A stretch of 64,000 nucleotides of DNA from Nectonema munidae (Eukaryota > Nematomorpha > Nectonematoida > Nectonematidae). Within the stretch, counting starts at the first letter, position 1; every line of letters starts with the position of its first letter. Location: contig JAUIRK010000965.1 in the NCBI GenBank assembly GCA_030549495.1, positions 348,844 to 412,843 of the forward strand, read 5' to 3'. Of the stretch, positions 1 to 12,700 are shown piece by piece. The notes beneath the pieces are model-generated. The model had not been told where the DNA came from. It did no database searches and was given only the letters and a program-made list of their open reading frames with translations. Made by a program: the position numbers and the translations under genes.

Positions 1-1878
1 GTTTTTAGCCGAGCGTAATTTAGCTTTCAGAGATTCTAATGAAAAAATTGGGGAACAAAATAATGGAAATTTTTTAGGTCTGGTAGAATTAGTTGCAAAG
101 TTTGATCCAGTGATGGGGGAACATCTACGACGTGTAAAAAACTCTGAGATTCATGATCATTACTTAGGAAAAAGAATTCAAAATGAACTTGTTTCTATCT
201 TAGCTGAAGCTGTTCAAAATGATATACTTCAAGATGTCAGGAACGCGATGTATTTTTCTGTAATTTTAGACTGTACACCGGACATAAGTCATATAGAACA
301 GATGTCATTAATAATGAGGTATGTATCTGATGGAGTTAATGTATAAAAATCAGTAGCTGTCTATGAACGTTTTATTAAGTTTCTTCCTGTTGAAAGTACT
401 TCTGGAAAAAACCTATGTAATGTTTTGGTAAATGTTCTTGAAAAATTTGGATTAAATGTTCAAAATATTCGTGGCCAAGGGTATGATAATGGCGCTAATA
501 TGAAAGGTGTTTATTCTGGAATTCAAAAACGGCTTTTGGATATCAACAACCGATCATTCTTTACTCCATGTGCATGCCATAATTATAATCTACTTATAGC
601 AGATATAACTAAATCATGCCCTGATGCGTTGAGTTTTTTTTGGAGTTATTCAACGTGTATACTCAATATTTGCAGGATCTACAAAAAGATGGACACTGTT
701 GAATAAACATGTTCCAAATCTAACTCTGAAGCCTTTGGGAAAAAAAAGGGGCCGGGTGCGAAACAAGGTGGGAGTGTAAAATTGATAGTGTCAAAGCGCT
801 TCGTTATCAGTTACCTGAAATTTGTGATGCGCTAGACGAGTTAGCGCAGAAAACTGATGACGCAATGTGCAAAAGCGAAGCAGAAACTCTGTATGAATCA
901 CTGAAAAACTATAAATTTTTGGTGTCACTTGTGTTATGGTATGATGTACTTTTTCAAGTCAAAACTGTTAGTAAAGAAATGCAAAGTGAAAAAATAGATT
1001 TAAGTGCTTCAATGGATTCATTTAACAAGGTGTTAACCTGGCTCAAAAACTTGAGAATTAACGGTTTTACCCATATTTTGATTGTGGCAAAAGAATTGGC
1101 TGAAAACATGGAAGTCGATACGATCTTTCCAGTCAAGCGTCAGAAAAAAAGAAAGAGGTTTTTTGATGAAACTGCCAAAGATTACACCCCTAACAATGCT
1201 CAAGATGATTACAAAATAAATTGTTTTAACAGAATTATAGACACTGCAATCCAATCTTTAGAGCCAAGATTTGAACAGCTAAAATCAAATGTAAATTTGT
1301 TTAGTTTTCTTATTAGTTTTAAGAGCCTTCGACGTGATGATATACAAAAGCTTGCAAAAAATCTTGAACAAGCATTAACTTCTTCAATTGATCAGTCTAC
1401 AGATATATGTGGAGTTGATTTAGCTGACGAAATCGAGTCATTAAAACATTTTTTACCAGACACAGTCAAGACTCCAATAGAAATTTTAACTTATCTTTCT
1501 AATAACGGAGATACACTGCCTTTCCTAACTACTTTGTTACACTTAGAATTTTTTTAACAATTCCTGTGACTGTGGCATCTGCTGAAAGAAGTTTTTCACG
1601 TCTCAAATTAATCAAAACTTATTTAAGGTCAACAATAGATGAAGATAGATTGAACGACTTGGCCATCCTTTCAATTGAGCGTGATCTTTGTAGAGATCAA
1701 AACTTTGATAATATTGTACATAATTTTGCTGAACGCAAAGTTCGCAAAATAAAGCTAATTTGATTTTTTAGTTAAAAAGATAAAATAAATTTTATGTATT
1801 TTTTAATTGCTTTTCGCTCATGCTAGGCCCCCCTAAAATTTTTTGCATTGGGCCCCGCAATCACTAAGGCCGGCCCTG
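1..1878 (+). mobile_element. ZMYM1-like hAT DNA transposon, 3' part, decayed
   Basis: Translated blocks at 2-346, 425-706, 865-1557 and 1566-1763 read as one hAT transposase of the ZMYM1/DUF4371 type: an N-terminal block with FLAERNLAFR and VILDCTPDISH, a block with GQGYDNGANMKG and the His/Cys run CACHNYN, and the hAT dimerisation tail (SAERSFSRLKLIKTYLRST, then DEDRLNDLAILSIE). Stops and frame changes separate the blocks (near 344, 704 and 1557), so no intact enzyme is encoded. The right end is GGCCGGCCCTG at 1868-1878, typical of hAT termini that start CAGGG. The left end lies outside the window. It sits in an intron of the IFT139 gene. Confidence 0.88.
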
Positions 1879-1992
1879 CACCTGATGAATCAATGAATGA
1901 ATCTACTAATTTAGTACTATCATTTTTATATAGATCTCTTTTTTTCTGAAAATGAGTATAAAAAATCCATTTTTATATAAATATGGAGCTAA

Positions 1993-2555
1993 TTGCTACT
2001 AACAAAGGTGGAAAAAAACTTACTAAAAAACTATATTTACATAAAAAAAAAAGAATTATACTGCAATGCCCTTTTAAAAGTTAACTTTGAACACAAAAGT
2101 TATATGTTGGCTCATGGTCATAATCATTCAAGCAGTAAACTAAATTATGTTCTATTGAAAGCTAAAAGCTTAGTAAAAACGAATCCCTCTTCAATGACAG
2201 AGATAACTATAACTTCTCTCTCTTACAGAGAGCTTGAAGGTAGCAGTAGAGGTTTTTTAAAGAAGCGAGCGTCAAAAGAAGCATATATGCTCAACGTGTA
2301 AAAAATGGTCAAAAACGTAAAACTATTATAGAAGGGTTTATTGTTAACTTTGATATTCCTTGCTCAAATGATGAAAATGAGCTAAGAAAAATTTTTACTA
2401 CAAGTAGTGATCCAGAATGTGCTGACAGAATTTTGTTTTCCACTCAAGATAATTTAAATATTTTAACTTCGTGTGAAATAGTTTTATTGGATGGAGATTT
2501 AAAGTTTCACCCAAAATATTCATGCAGCTTTACGACACGGGTTGAAATAAGATTT
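1993..2555 (+). mobile_element. MULE (FLYWCH-type) transposase remnant
   Basis: An open stretch at 1993-2301 carries CNALLKVNFEHK followed by GHNHSSS and a lysine-rich stretch, the pattern of the FLYWCH finger and linker in animal MULE elements. A frame change near 2300 leads into a second block with CADRILFSTQDNLNIL and VLLDGDLKFHPK, which matches the family block around the first catalytic aspartate (usual form DGTFK.AP). It lacks the rest of the DDE domain and has at least one frame break. No terminal repeats were found. The product would be non-functional. Confidence 0.62.
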
Positions 2556-3769
2556 TAACCTACCATTGGTCTACTGTTTAATGAAAAAGAAAAATGTAAT
2601 TGTATCCAAATGCAATTGCTTGAGTTTTCAAATCAATATAAAATAATTCTTTGTTGATTTTGAATTAGCAGTTATTAATGCTAAATACACCGTTTTTGGA
2701 AATGAAGTTTCAGTGAAAGTTTGTTTTTTCATTTAAACCAAGCAATCTGTAGAAAATTCAAGAACTGCCTTGTAACGAGGTAATTTTGTCATTCAAAATT
2801 TTGTTTTCACATAATGCCGTAATAAAAACGTTCACTATAATCTAATTCTAAGCTGAGTTCTAGGTTGCCATTTTCAGTTGCGTTTTGAGCCTAAAAAAAG
2901 AAACGGTGGAACTTTTTCAAGTGAAATCTCTCCACTCAAAAATAGATTTTAATATACATTCAAATATCATTGAATTTCATTAATTTTTATTTTGACATTT
3001 TAGTTGCCTGACTAACTTTAATTATCTAACTAACTTGCTTTTTCGCCGAAGTTTCATGCGAGAAATTTATAGCATGGTGAAGTTTTGCAGAACGGAGAAT
3101 AAATGAAGATCCGTTGCTGACCATAGTGGTCGAAAATTTTTTTCTCAAAAATTTTATTTGAATATTTTACTTCTGAATTTACTTTTTATTTTAAATCTTC
3201 TATTCTTATTATATTTGAGTAAAAACAATTTTTTGAGGTTTTAATAGTCATTCTTTAATTTTCATTCATTTTCTATTCTGATTTAAAATTTAGACCAAGG
3301 TAAAAAGATCATGAAGTGATAAGGGGCTTCTTTTAGATAGCATTTAGTTGCACTCTTCAGTTCTTAATAATATCTTTTTCTATGTATATTTTGCGTCTTA
3401 TTTTCTGATAGTCTTAAACCCTTTAGGACCGAGGTTTTTGAAAACTACTCGTATGTATATTTTTCAATGAATTTTTATATAACTTATAGCAGACGCTTTT
3501 TCTATGAGACACTGGTGTCCGTTTCAGTTTGAAAGAGGTAAAACCAATTTTTGCCAGTTTAATCCATTTGATACCAGAAAAAGCAGTCGATATTAGATCG
3601 TTTGAAATAAAACTAACTTAAAGAAGTCGAGATATTGAAGTAAACGTGTGATGAAATCTCTTTAAAGGCCAAAATATAGTACATCCCATTAATCTTGTTT
3701 GTCCTATCAAATCTTAGTCTTTTGCATTTATTCGGATGAAACACTAAAAATTTATTTTTTTAAATATAG
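2556..3769. other. Intron DNA with no gene seen; holds part of a dispersed repeat
   Basis: AT-rich intron sequence upstream of the first visible IFT139 exon. The only structure noticed is 3416-3560, which resembles 28562-28735 (listed separately). I see no exon-like open frame. Confidence 0.5.
3416..3560 (+). repeat. Dispersed repeat, copy 1 (pair of 28562-28735)
   Basis: Shares with 28562-28735 the ordered words GACCGAG.TTTTTGAAAACTA, ATTTTTATAT/ATTTTATTCT, an ACACTGGTGT box and GAAAG.G. In both copies the ACACTGGTGT box is a short palindrome following a run ending ATG.GACACT or ATGGAACACT. No coding content. Likely a MITE-like element; terminal repeats are not clear in this copy. Confidence 0.5.
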
Positions 3770-6700
3770 GCGTTTGTCTTTCAAGCATTAAAGAAAATAA
3801 CGGCGTCAATTTGATCAGTAAAGAGATTCAAACGCTTTCACAATATTTCAAACACTCAAAGAAGAAGCACCAACACTTTTTGATTCACGCGTATCAAGTG
3901 CACGCATCCAAGAAGAAATCCTCGGTTGACGTCATCGCTCTACTCATAACTGCTCACAAGCACTTCCTCTCCTCTTTATCAAGTTCTCTTTACTCTCCAC
4001 CTTATGTTTGTAGCGTGCAATACAATTGGCTAGAGATCTCCAAGTTTTTATGTTCTGTATGTGTAACATTCCATGGTGCAAAGTGCATTATACCAATGAA
4101 GGATCAAAAATATATAGTAGTGATATAAAAACAAATATATACAATTGTATGTATGTCCAAGCCCGTAATCAGAAATTTTTTAGAAAGGACTAAATCAAAA
4201 AAACATTTAGATCAGAATTCCTAGGAGAAATTAAAATGATGAGATGGATGCTGGGGGCCGATACATATTGACATTAGACACCCATACACTGAAATACTTA
4301 AATCTAAAAAAAAGCGGTATTCCCTTCGATTTACAGTTCTCTTTATAGAGATTGAATCTCTTCCATTTTGCGTGTTAAACCAGTATTTTTTAAAATTTTT
4401 TAATGGTTACTAAATTTTTTTTTATTTTGTTATATTTTTTATTTTTTTAAAAAATTTTTATAAAACAAAGGGGGGGGTCTAGTCCATATCTTTATAAGCT
4501 TCACTAATTTCAATGGTTTTTTTTGCGTCTTGATAACATGATTACTCTTCATATATCAGTGGCCTTTTTTGTTTGATAAACGCATGTCTGCATTATCAAC
4601 AAGGCCTGGAATGATTAATCCTAGGTGTCCAAAGCAAACAGAGGCCCATAAGAAAAAGAAAAATAAGTGTTGTAGATTTCTGAATTCTACTATCATGTTA
4701 TATTCAATAAAAACTTTTCATGTGATAAATATAACATTCGTAAAATGTCTAATTATTTGTATAATAGATGTGATGTGCTCTTTGAGGGAGTAAAAATCTA
4801 GAATTTTCTTTTTTTGGCATTAAAATTACTCTTCTTTGGCTACACCTTGTTCCCGATTGAAGTCGGTTGCTCTAATCTCTTGTCTCCATTTCTTTCTATC
4901 TTGAACCTCGTCTTGATTGATCCCTAGTTCATCGATTCGCTCTTTCAAACTGTTTTTTTCCATCTTTTAAGCGGGCGTCATCTCCTTTTCTTTCCCATAA
5001 CTGACTCTTCCCCTGCTTGTCTCACCACATCTTTTTTTCTTCCTACACATGGTACCATCGGAATTTGCTGTGTTCTGCTATCGCGATCTAAAAATTTTCT
5101 ATAGGTTACTATTTTGTAATTTTATGCTCATGTAATTGGAGAATCGAAAAGAATAGGAAATAACATGTTATAAATTATATGTAAATAATTGTAATAGGAC
5201 GATTCTTTTTGGCATTAAATATTCCTTTGATATAAAAAAACTTTCCTTCCACTTTTTCTATTACTGCTAAGTCTACATTTTAATGTTGGATAATAGTATC
5301 CTCCTTAAAGAGGAATATGATTCTAATTACTTCAAAAAATGTCTAGAAAAAATCTCATACTTTTTGTGTTGAATTACAATTAGGATTTTGATTTATACAT
5401 TAGTTTTTAATAAATGAATCCTGAGATTTGTAAGTTTTTAATCTGGACCCAATGCTTCTTTGCTCGTAGTTCGACACAAGTGTGTAATTGTGCTCTATCG
5501 ATGGAAACACCTCATCGTACTTTTACCTTTAACGAGCACTCTTTTCGACACTTCGATAACACATCTTTCTTCCATTAAGCGTGCGTCCTATATTATTCAA
5601 GCCTTGACGCTTATAATAGCCACAAGACATATGTTTTCCTGGCTTATGTTCCACTTAATTTGCATAGATCTTTTTTATCCGCATTCTAGAAAATAATTGC
5701 TTTCCTGCCACACTTGATTTTTACACCTCTCTGGACAACCTCTTTTGCGTGGACTCCTTTCGACTAGCCCTCCTTCACCTCCCGCTATTTTCAATCTCGT
5801 CATTTCTGCAAGAAACATTTCTCGCTTACGGTTCCGCCTGTAGCATCGCTCGCACTAGCACTCTTTGTCTAAAATACGTTCCTATCTCTGTTGAAAATGC
5901 TTTGCTTCAATCTTCTCTCTCTTTTGCCACCAAAAATTACTTGGCATCTTTTGTAAGTTGTTTCATTAACTACTTCCACGTCCAAGGTTTCATTTTCCTT
6001 TTATAACTCATCTTTAAATTTCCGCGTATTGGATCATTTCATACCTCAATAATTTTGTTATCTTGCCATTATTTTTTTTCTTATCTCACATATTATTTAT
6101 ATTTTGAAGATTGAGTGTAGGAAAAACGTTTAAGAAATTTCGAACCCAACGTTAGATTTAATTTTATGAAGAAAACTTGTCCAGTCTAATAATATTATCA
6201 TTACAGGACTGACATCAATCCTCCATTCACTCGATATATGACTGCTCAGGCCATTTAATTGTTATTTTAGCAAGATGTGGAACATCTGTGTGGCCAGCAG
6301 ACAAGTAAAGAAACCCAATCATGTAAGCATCAAATGACCGGATATTCGCATGATCTGACACTAGATTAAGTCTAAATGAGATAAGTTTGACCTTTAGATT
6401 AACACCCCATTTTGAAAACCAGATTCTCTAGTACAGCGTTATTCAAACCGTCGGTCCCGACCCTTCAGTGGGTCGCGTGAAAAATAAAATGGGTCGTGAC
6501 AAAAAAGAAAGGACATCAAGGGAGAGCAAAGTGAAGAAAATCTAAAAGTATTAATATTTTATTCATACAAATAAATAAAGCGATGTGCAGATCATAAAAA
6601 AATATACATTGCTGAATAAATGAACGTAGTGATCAGAGTTCCTCTTATTACACCTAAGTATTATGGGTCGTGATGCAAACTGTGCTTCTTAGTACATTCG

Positions 6701-9700
6701 ACTTAACAAAAAATTCCTTGGAAGTATAGTGGTTAGTATCCGCGTCTTTGTGTCACTTAACAGAAATTGACATTTACTAGGTGGATCAAGGTGTTTCATT
6801 CGACGAGAAAGCGAGAATGCTCTTTCAATTACCATCCATACACTGATATGATAACCGACAAGAATTCCATGCAACTGTTTTAGACTGAGATGGCTAAGAG
6901 TTTGTCGCTTACTATTTTCTAATACTAAATGATGAATTTTTTACTCGGTTTTATTAAAGTATAAGTTTTGTTTCTTACGAAAATCATGACCATTTTCCCT
7001 AAACAGGTCCTGTTAAATTCCACAATTTTGGTCTATACTCTGCTCTTCTCTCAAAGAGGGATCGCCAAATACGGAATTATATAATGTATTTAAGAACTAG
7101 TTTTCAAAATATCTCTAGTTAAATATATCATTAACCATCTAAAATTTTTATTCTCAGATTTTAAATGTTTAGGAGTCGGATTCAGTATCTAATAAAATTT
7201 ATGATTCGGAATTGGAATCCGATTTTTTTTTAATATTAAAAAATTTAAAAAAGTAACATTTTTGTAAGCATAGCCTTTCTTTAGTCGAATCTGGAAGTAA
7301 GAGTTGCTTTTAAACCTTTTAAATTATTAAGTATTCGGAGTCGGAGTTGGTAACCGGACAACTGTCCGACAGATAAATGCGCTACCGACAATCGCTCGAT
7401 TTCAAAATGTCTAAAAAAAACAAATACCCAACAGATAATTGGCTGAGGCTCTAATGCAATTTGCAAGGGTATTGCAATTTACACTTTACAAGTATCCGTT
7501 TGATTAATTGTCTAAGGGACAACTGTCATATTTAAATTGTCCCAAGCTAACTATCACGTTAAATGAATGCTTATTAAAAAATTTTTTTATATATAATCCG
7601 TTTTTTTATATTTTATATATATGGAAGTATTTTATTAGATGAGCTATTTTTGAACCCTAAGTTTTAGAAACATTAGTTATGGGGCGTGAGTATGGTTGGT
7701 TAGATGCCGGATTCGATAACTCAAGGTCTTGGGTTCGATACAAGCGGCGCAATTGTGCTTTTTCGATGAAAACACCCTACTGTACCGTTACGATTATAAA
7801 TTACTGGCTCACTAGTTAGTTTCAATCTATATTCTATAACTAATGTTAACGTGTGATGACATGTACCTCATTTCAAAGTCGTTTGGAAAGGTCGATTTTA
7901 GGTAGTCATTGAAAGATGTCCAGAATCTTAAGCGCTTCTGCTCTACGATGCAACCGAAAATATTTGATCTATTTTCTTAAACACAATTTATTAAAATATT
8001 TTATTGGTTTGTATTTCTAGTTTGGTGTCTTTCTTACATTAAAAACATTTTCAAATTATAGATAATACCTTTTTATCTAAGCCAAAACAATAGCATTTAA
8101 AAACTAGATGTATCAATTTGGTTAAAAAAATTTTCCCAAAAACTTTCTACTCATAAACTGAGCTTTGTTCCTTTACAATGTATGTGTGTAATAAAAAAAG
8201 TTCCTTGTTTGATTTTCTTGAATTTTTCAGTCTTTTTCTGTGACTTGCAAAAAACACATCGTTAGACTAAAATGAAAACATTTTCATGTTGCATTTTTTG
8301 CAACGTTGAGCATTAAAAGAGTGTCTAAATTTATTTTTAATCTAACAATTATTCCGACTTCTTCTCAAAGCTTGCGACTCTGCCGCTCCTATTCCACAAC
8401 CCTAAATAAAGGTACCTTGTGTTATTTCCATCTAGAAATATTATGTTGAATATTATGAGCAAAGAAGCTTGTTGCTTGATTTGAACCCAAAACTTTGTGA
8501 TGTCGACACCCTCTTTTACATCTTTTAGCCTTTACTAACGTTCATAAACAGCCTCCATAACCCACTTCCCTTTTATCAAATAAAATGTATTTACATACCT
8601 TCTGACTAACGTATGTCTCGTTGTTTAAAAACATTAACCCGAATGTTTAATGATTACTAGAAAATTCTAGAAATTTTGGCTAATCGTGTTTCCAATTTTC
8701 TCTTCCTTCAATTGCATTCAGCCAAGTTTTGGTTATTCGCGGGAAATGCGGTCAAAGCAAAAACTGCTCTGAGTTTTACGATGTCCAAGGATTTGTCCTT
8801 TTCGAAAAGAATTCGCTACCGTTATCTCCACTCTCTTTTGAATTTGCACGATTCAGAAAAGAAGGAAGATGCTTCTTTTTCACTTCTTTTGACTGAAGTA
8901 AAGCAAATTCTCAACGAGGCAAAGAATCAAAGTAAAATATCTCGCTTTTTTAACCAATCAAATATCTCCTTTTTTAGAATTATGTGACTTTTGTGAAGAC
9001 AGAATTACATATGGTGAGATAGCAGAAATATATGTTTATGTTTCTAAAGAAATGTGTAAACGAAAACAACATCAGGTAAAATCTTTCTAAGTATTTGTTC
9101 TGACGTAAATGATAATAGCATAACTTCAAAAGGATGTTTTAGATCAAGGGTTCCCAATCCCATAGTTGCGACCCTAATTAGAGTTGCAAGAGTATTTTCT
9201 AGGGTCGCCATGAGAGTCTCACAAAAACATATTTATAAATTATACATAGCTGGTAAAATTTTCATTTGAAATTTAAATAATGTGGCTAATTTTCCTTTGT
9301 CGGTAGGATAAAGTATAAATTCTTTCAGGCGCATAGTAATAGAAGTAGCTTTTAAACATGTAAAACGTTACTACTTGAGAAAATCTACATGCATTATACT
9401 TCGTTTTTATTTTTTATAATAACTCATACATACCCTTTTTACACTTTTTTTCGCGGTATTACTAATTTGTCAGCAGAAGAATTCAACGTCTAATTATGTT
9501 TCAAAGTTTTTGACTTTAAAACTTCAAATATATTTGCAGTCAACTTTTTTTGTTTTCAAAAATTTTAATTTATTTGAACAGATTTGAAATATAGTTTGAT
9601 ATTGACAAAGTTTGCAAATCAGATAAAAACCCCAAAGCTCGCTTAAAATGGTTTTATTAAAATTTTTTATTAAAAAAAGTATTTTTTGTCTTAAATCTAA

Positions 9701-12700
9701 ACAATATTTTGTTCTAAAAAATGACATTTTATTCAAAGTATTATGAAATTTTGGAAACATCATATCTAAAATTTGTTGAGAGACCACTGAGTTCATGCAA
9801 AAAGAAGGAAGACGAAGTTAAACGAAGTCGAATTGTTGCTGCTGCTTGAAATTCGATTTTTTTTACTTGAGAAAGTTTCTCTAGCATCCTTTGAAGTAAA
9901 ATAAATTAATTTGAAGATAAAAAATCTTATACCCTTGGAGAAGAGCGGATGGAACCAGAAGTAATAGCAATAGTGAACACTTTTCGGGCATCGAATGTTG
10001 CAAAGAAGCTTGAATCAGCTGCATTTTCTGACAACATTATTAAACATAGAATTACCCTTATTCCAGGAAATATTTTATCTCAGCTGATTGTGTCATTGTA
10101 AAAAGCTGGACGCTTTTCTTTCCAAACTGATGTTTCAGTCGACATTGTTTGGACTCCTGACTTGATGGTTTTTGTAAGATACAAAGAAGATAACATTCTG
10201 AAAGTATTTCTTTTCTACAATTCTTTGTCAACCACTACTACTGGGAAAAACAAATTTGATATGATTTCAAGTTTTTTTTAATATTAGTTAGATTGGAAGA
10301 GCTGTTTGCACTGATGGGGCTCCATCAATGATGATGATTCGTACAGTTGCAGGCATTAAAAATGGTAAGGCAATCTTGTAATGATCCATTGTTTGCATCG
10401 AAAAAACCTTGCTTCTCTTCGTCTGCAATCAGATCTTAATTTCGTTTTAAACGATGCTATCCAAATTGAAGCCAGAGCACTAAATTCACTCATTTTCTAT
10501 AAAATATGTGAAAAAATGGGATCACATTACAAAAATTTGTTATTTTATTCAGATATCCGTTGTCTATCTTGAGAAATGGTTTTGGAAAGAGTTCTTAAGT
10601 TAAGATCTAAGATTAAAATCTTTTTTTTTTTGAAAAATGTCATAATGTTTTTAATGATTTTGTTTGGCTAGCAAATCTTTCCTATTTAAGTGATACCTTT
10701 ACACATCTAAATGAGATTATTCAGGCTTGCAGGGTAGAAGCCACACCATAGTAGATATTGGAGAAAAAAATGTTTTTTTTTATAAAAAAAGCTTGTAATC
10801 TGGAGAGAAATTTTGACTAGAGGGAAAAATGCAGCTTTTACAAAATCAAGTGCTATGTTAGAGAATTCATCTGATATGTTTTTTCATGACATAAGAAATA
10901 TTTTCGAAGATCATCTTAAAAATCTACTTGAAGAAATTAACAGATATGTTCCAGAAAATGCTGATTTGACAAAACAAGGCTGGGTAAGAAATCTTTTTGC
11001 TGGCCAGTGATGTTGGAGAAGATATTGTAGGATTTCAAGAAGAACTTATAGATCTGCAAAAAAAATCAAGTCCAAAAACGCTTTCAAATCTTAACTGTTT
11101 AAAATTTTTACCTAAACTTAAAGATAAGTTTATTTTGAAATTGAAAATTTTCAAAATGAACAAAGCACATAATACATCTTTATTTTTATCGTTATGACAT
11201 TCCTGTATTTGTTGAGCTACAATTTTTTTGCGTCACCGTACTTTTTCATGGGATAAGACCAAACTGCACCTTGTCTGTTTCAATTATTTCTCTCTTTCTA
11301 AAATTCGTTCATCTACTTTCATTCCATGTTTCATCAATTCCACTCCGGGATATGAGTTACAGTCCAATCTATCCTCTTTTCTTTTGTAAACTGCTATCAG
11401 CCTACTAAATCTCCAGTCTTCGGGTATTCTTCCTTTAATCAAAAGTTCATTGGCAATTTGATAAAGAACTTAAAGTCCATGTCTTGATGCAACAAAATGG
11501 TCTTTTAGCAGTGCCGAAGAACCACTTATTTTTCCATTTTTTGTTTTAAATAAGGCTTTTCCAACTTCTTCTCTTGTAATTACAAATATTGGCCCTTATT
11601 CTTTTTCTGCATTTGTTTCTTTATATCCCAGTCATTTTTATGATTCATCATTTTTTCATAGTATTCTTTCCAAACATTACCTCTTTTAATTTCATTAAAG
11701 TCTTCTTCTATTGTCTTTAATACAAATGTTTTCGTTCACAACTCGTGACTCTGTCTTCATAATTCTTAGTTTTGAAAAAATGATCTTGCGCTCTTTTTTC
11801 AAAATTCCAATTCTTTTTCTCTTTTTTCTTTCATAACCTTTGCAATCACCTTTTTAGCTAGTTTATTACTTTTTGTAAGTTAATTCATATTCCTCAAATT
11901 TTTGGTTTTTAAATGCATTCTTCTTTATTCCAGCGCCATGTTTTTCCATGTGACACTTTCTTTTTACTTTCAATACATACAATTTTCGTTGCTTCTAATC
12001 CACAAGCCGTGTACTTAGTCCATATATTTTCTTCATTTTATTTTCAAAGTTCCTCCATTTTGTTGCCAAACTCTACACAGAATTCATCTTCTTTAAGTTT
12101 TCAGATTTAATCTTCGAAATATTTTCTTCCTTTTAATCTTTTCAATCAAGCCTAGTTACATCCATCACAAGTAAACTATGCTGCAATTCAGAAAGAATAA
12201 CTTTAATATTTTTTATAAATTATAGTTGCTACGTTTCTATAACAAGAAGAAGAAGAAGAAATTTATTGAAAATCAAAAGGTTCACAAAATATACATTGGA
12301 CATATATATATTCTCCTAATTTGAATCTTAATTAAAATTTTATAAGAATAAAATAAATCTGAGATGAGTTTGAATCAGAGCAAAAATTTATTTTCTTCTA
12401 TTTTTGAATCGTCTTCACTAAATTAAACTTAGTGCAAAATTAAAGTAATCTTCTTTCTTTATTTCTTAAGCCAATGCTAAGGCCTCCATACGCATCATTA
12501 TCTTTGCCAATGTGTCCATGAAAATCTGCATCAACTATAAAGAATTTCGATGACATTTTAAATGTCAACTTACATCACTTCATAAAATCTTTCTTTATCT
12601 TTTCAGATCTACCTGCTTTATGTGCATAACAAGATAGAAATCTTACAATTTTGGAGCAACATTTCAAAACTACAACCATAATTCTATCACTTTTCTTTTT

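Larger units (their letters stand above)
4057..8721. other. IFT139 intron(s); one expected exon not located
   Basis: About 4.7 kb between two IFT139 exons. It holds a LINE 3' piece (4815-5095), truncated and full SINE copies (5464-5530, 7682-7792) and a hAT-like MITE (6434-6694). About 60-70 residues of IFT139 should be encoded here by an exon of length 1 mod 3; I could not place it. Open frames at 5460-5696 and 5749-6006 do not resemble the family. Confidence 0.5.

Noticed and set aside
5749-6006. 85-codon frame considered as the missing IFT139 exon
   Set aside because: No TPR pattern and no similarity to the expected block; acceptor and donor positions do not give the needed length.
7861-7975. 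VVIERCPES-like text after a possible acceptor, considered as an IFT139 exon
   Set aside because: Interrupted by a stop after nine codons; likely chance.
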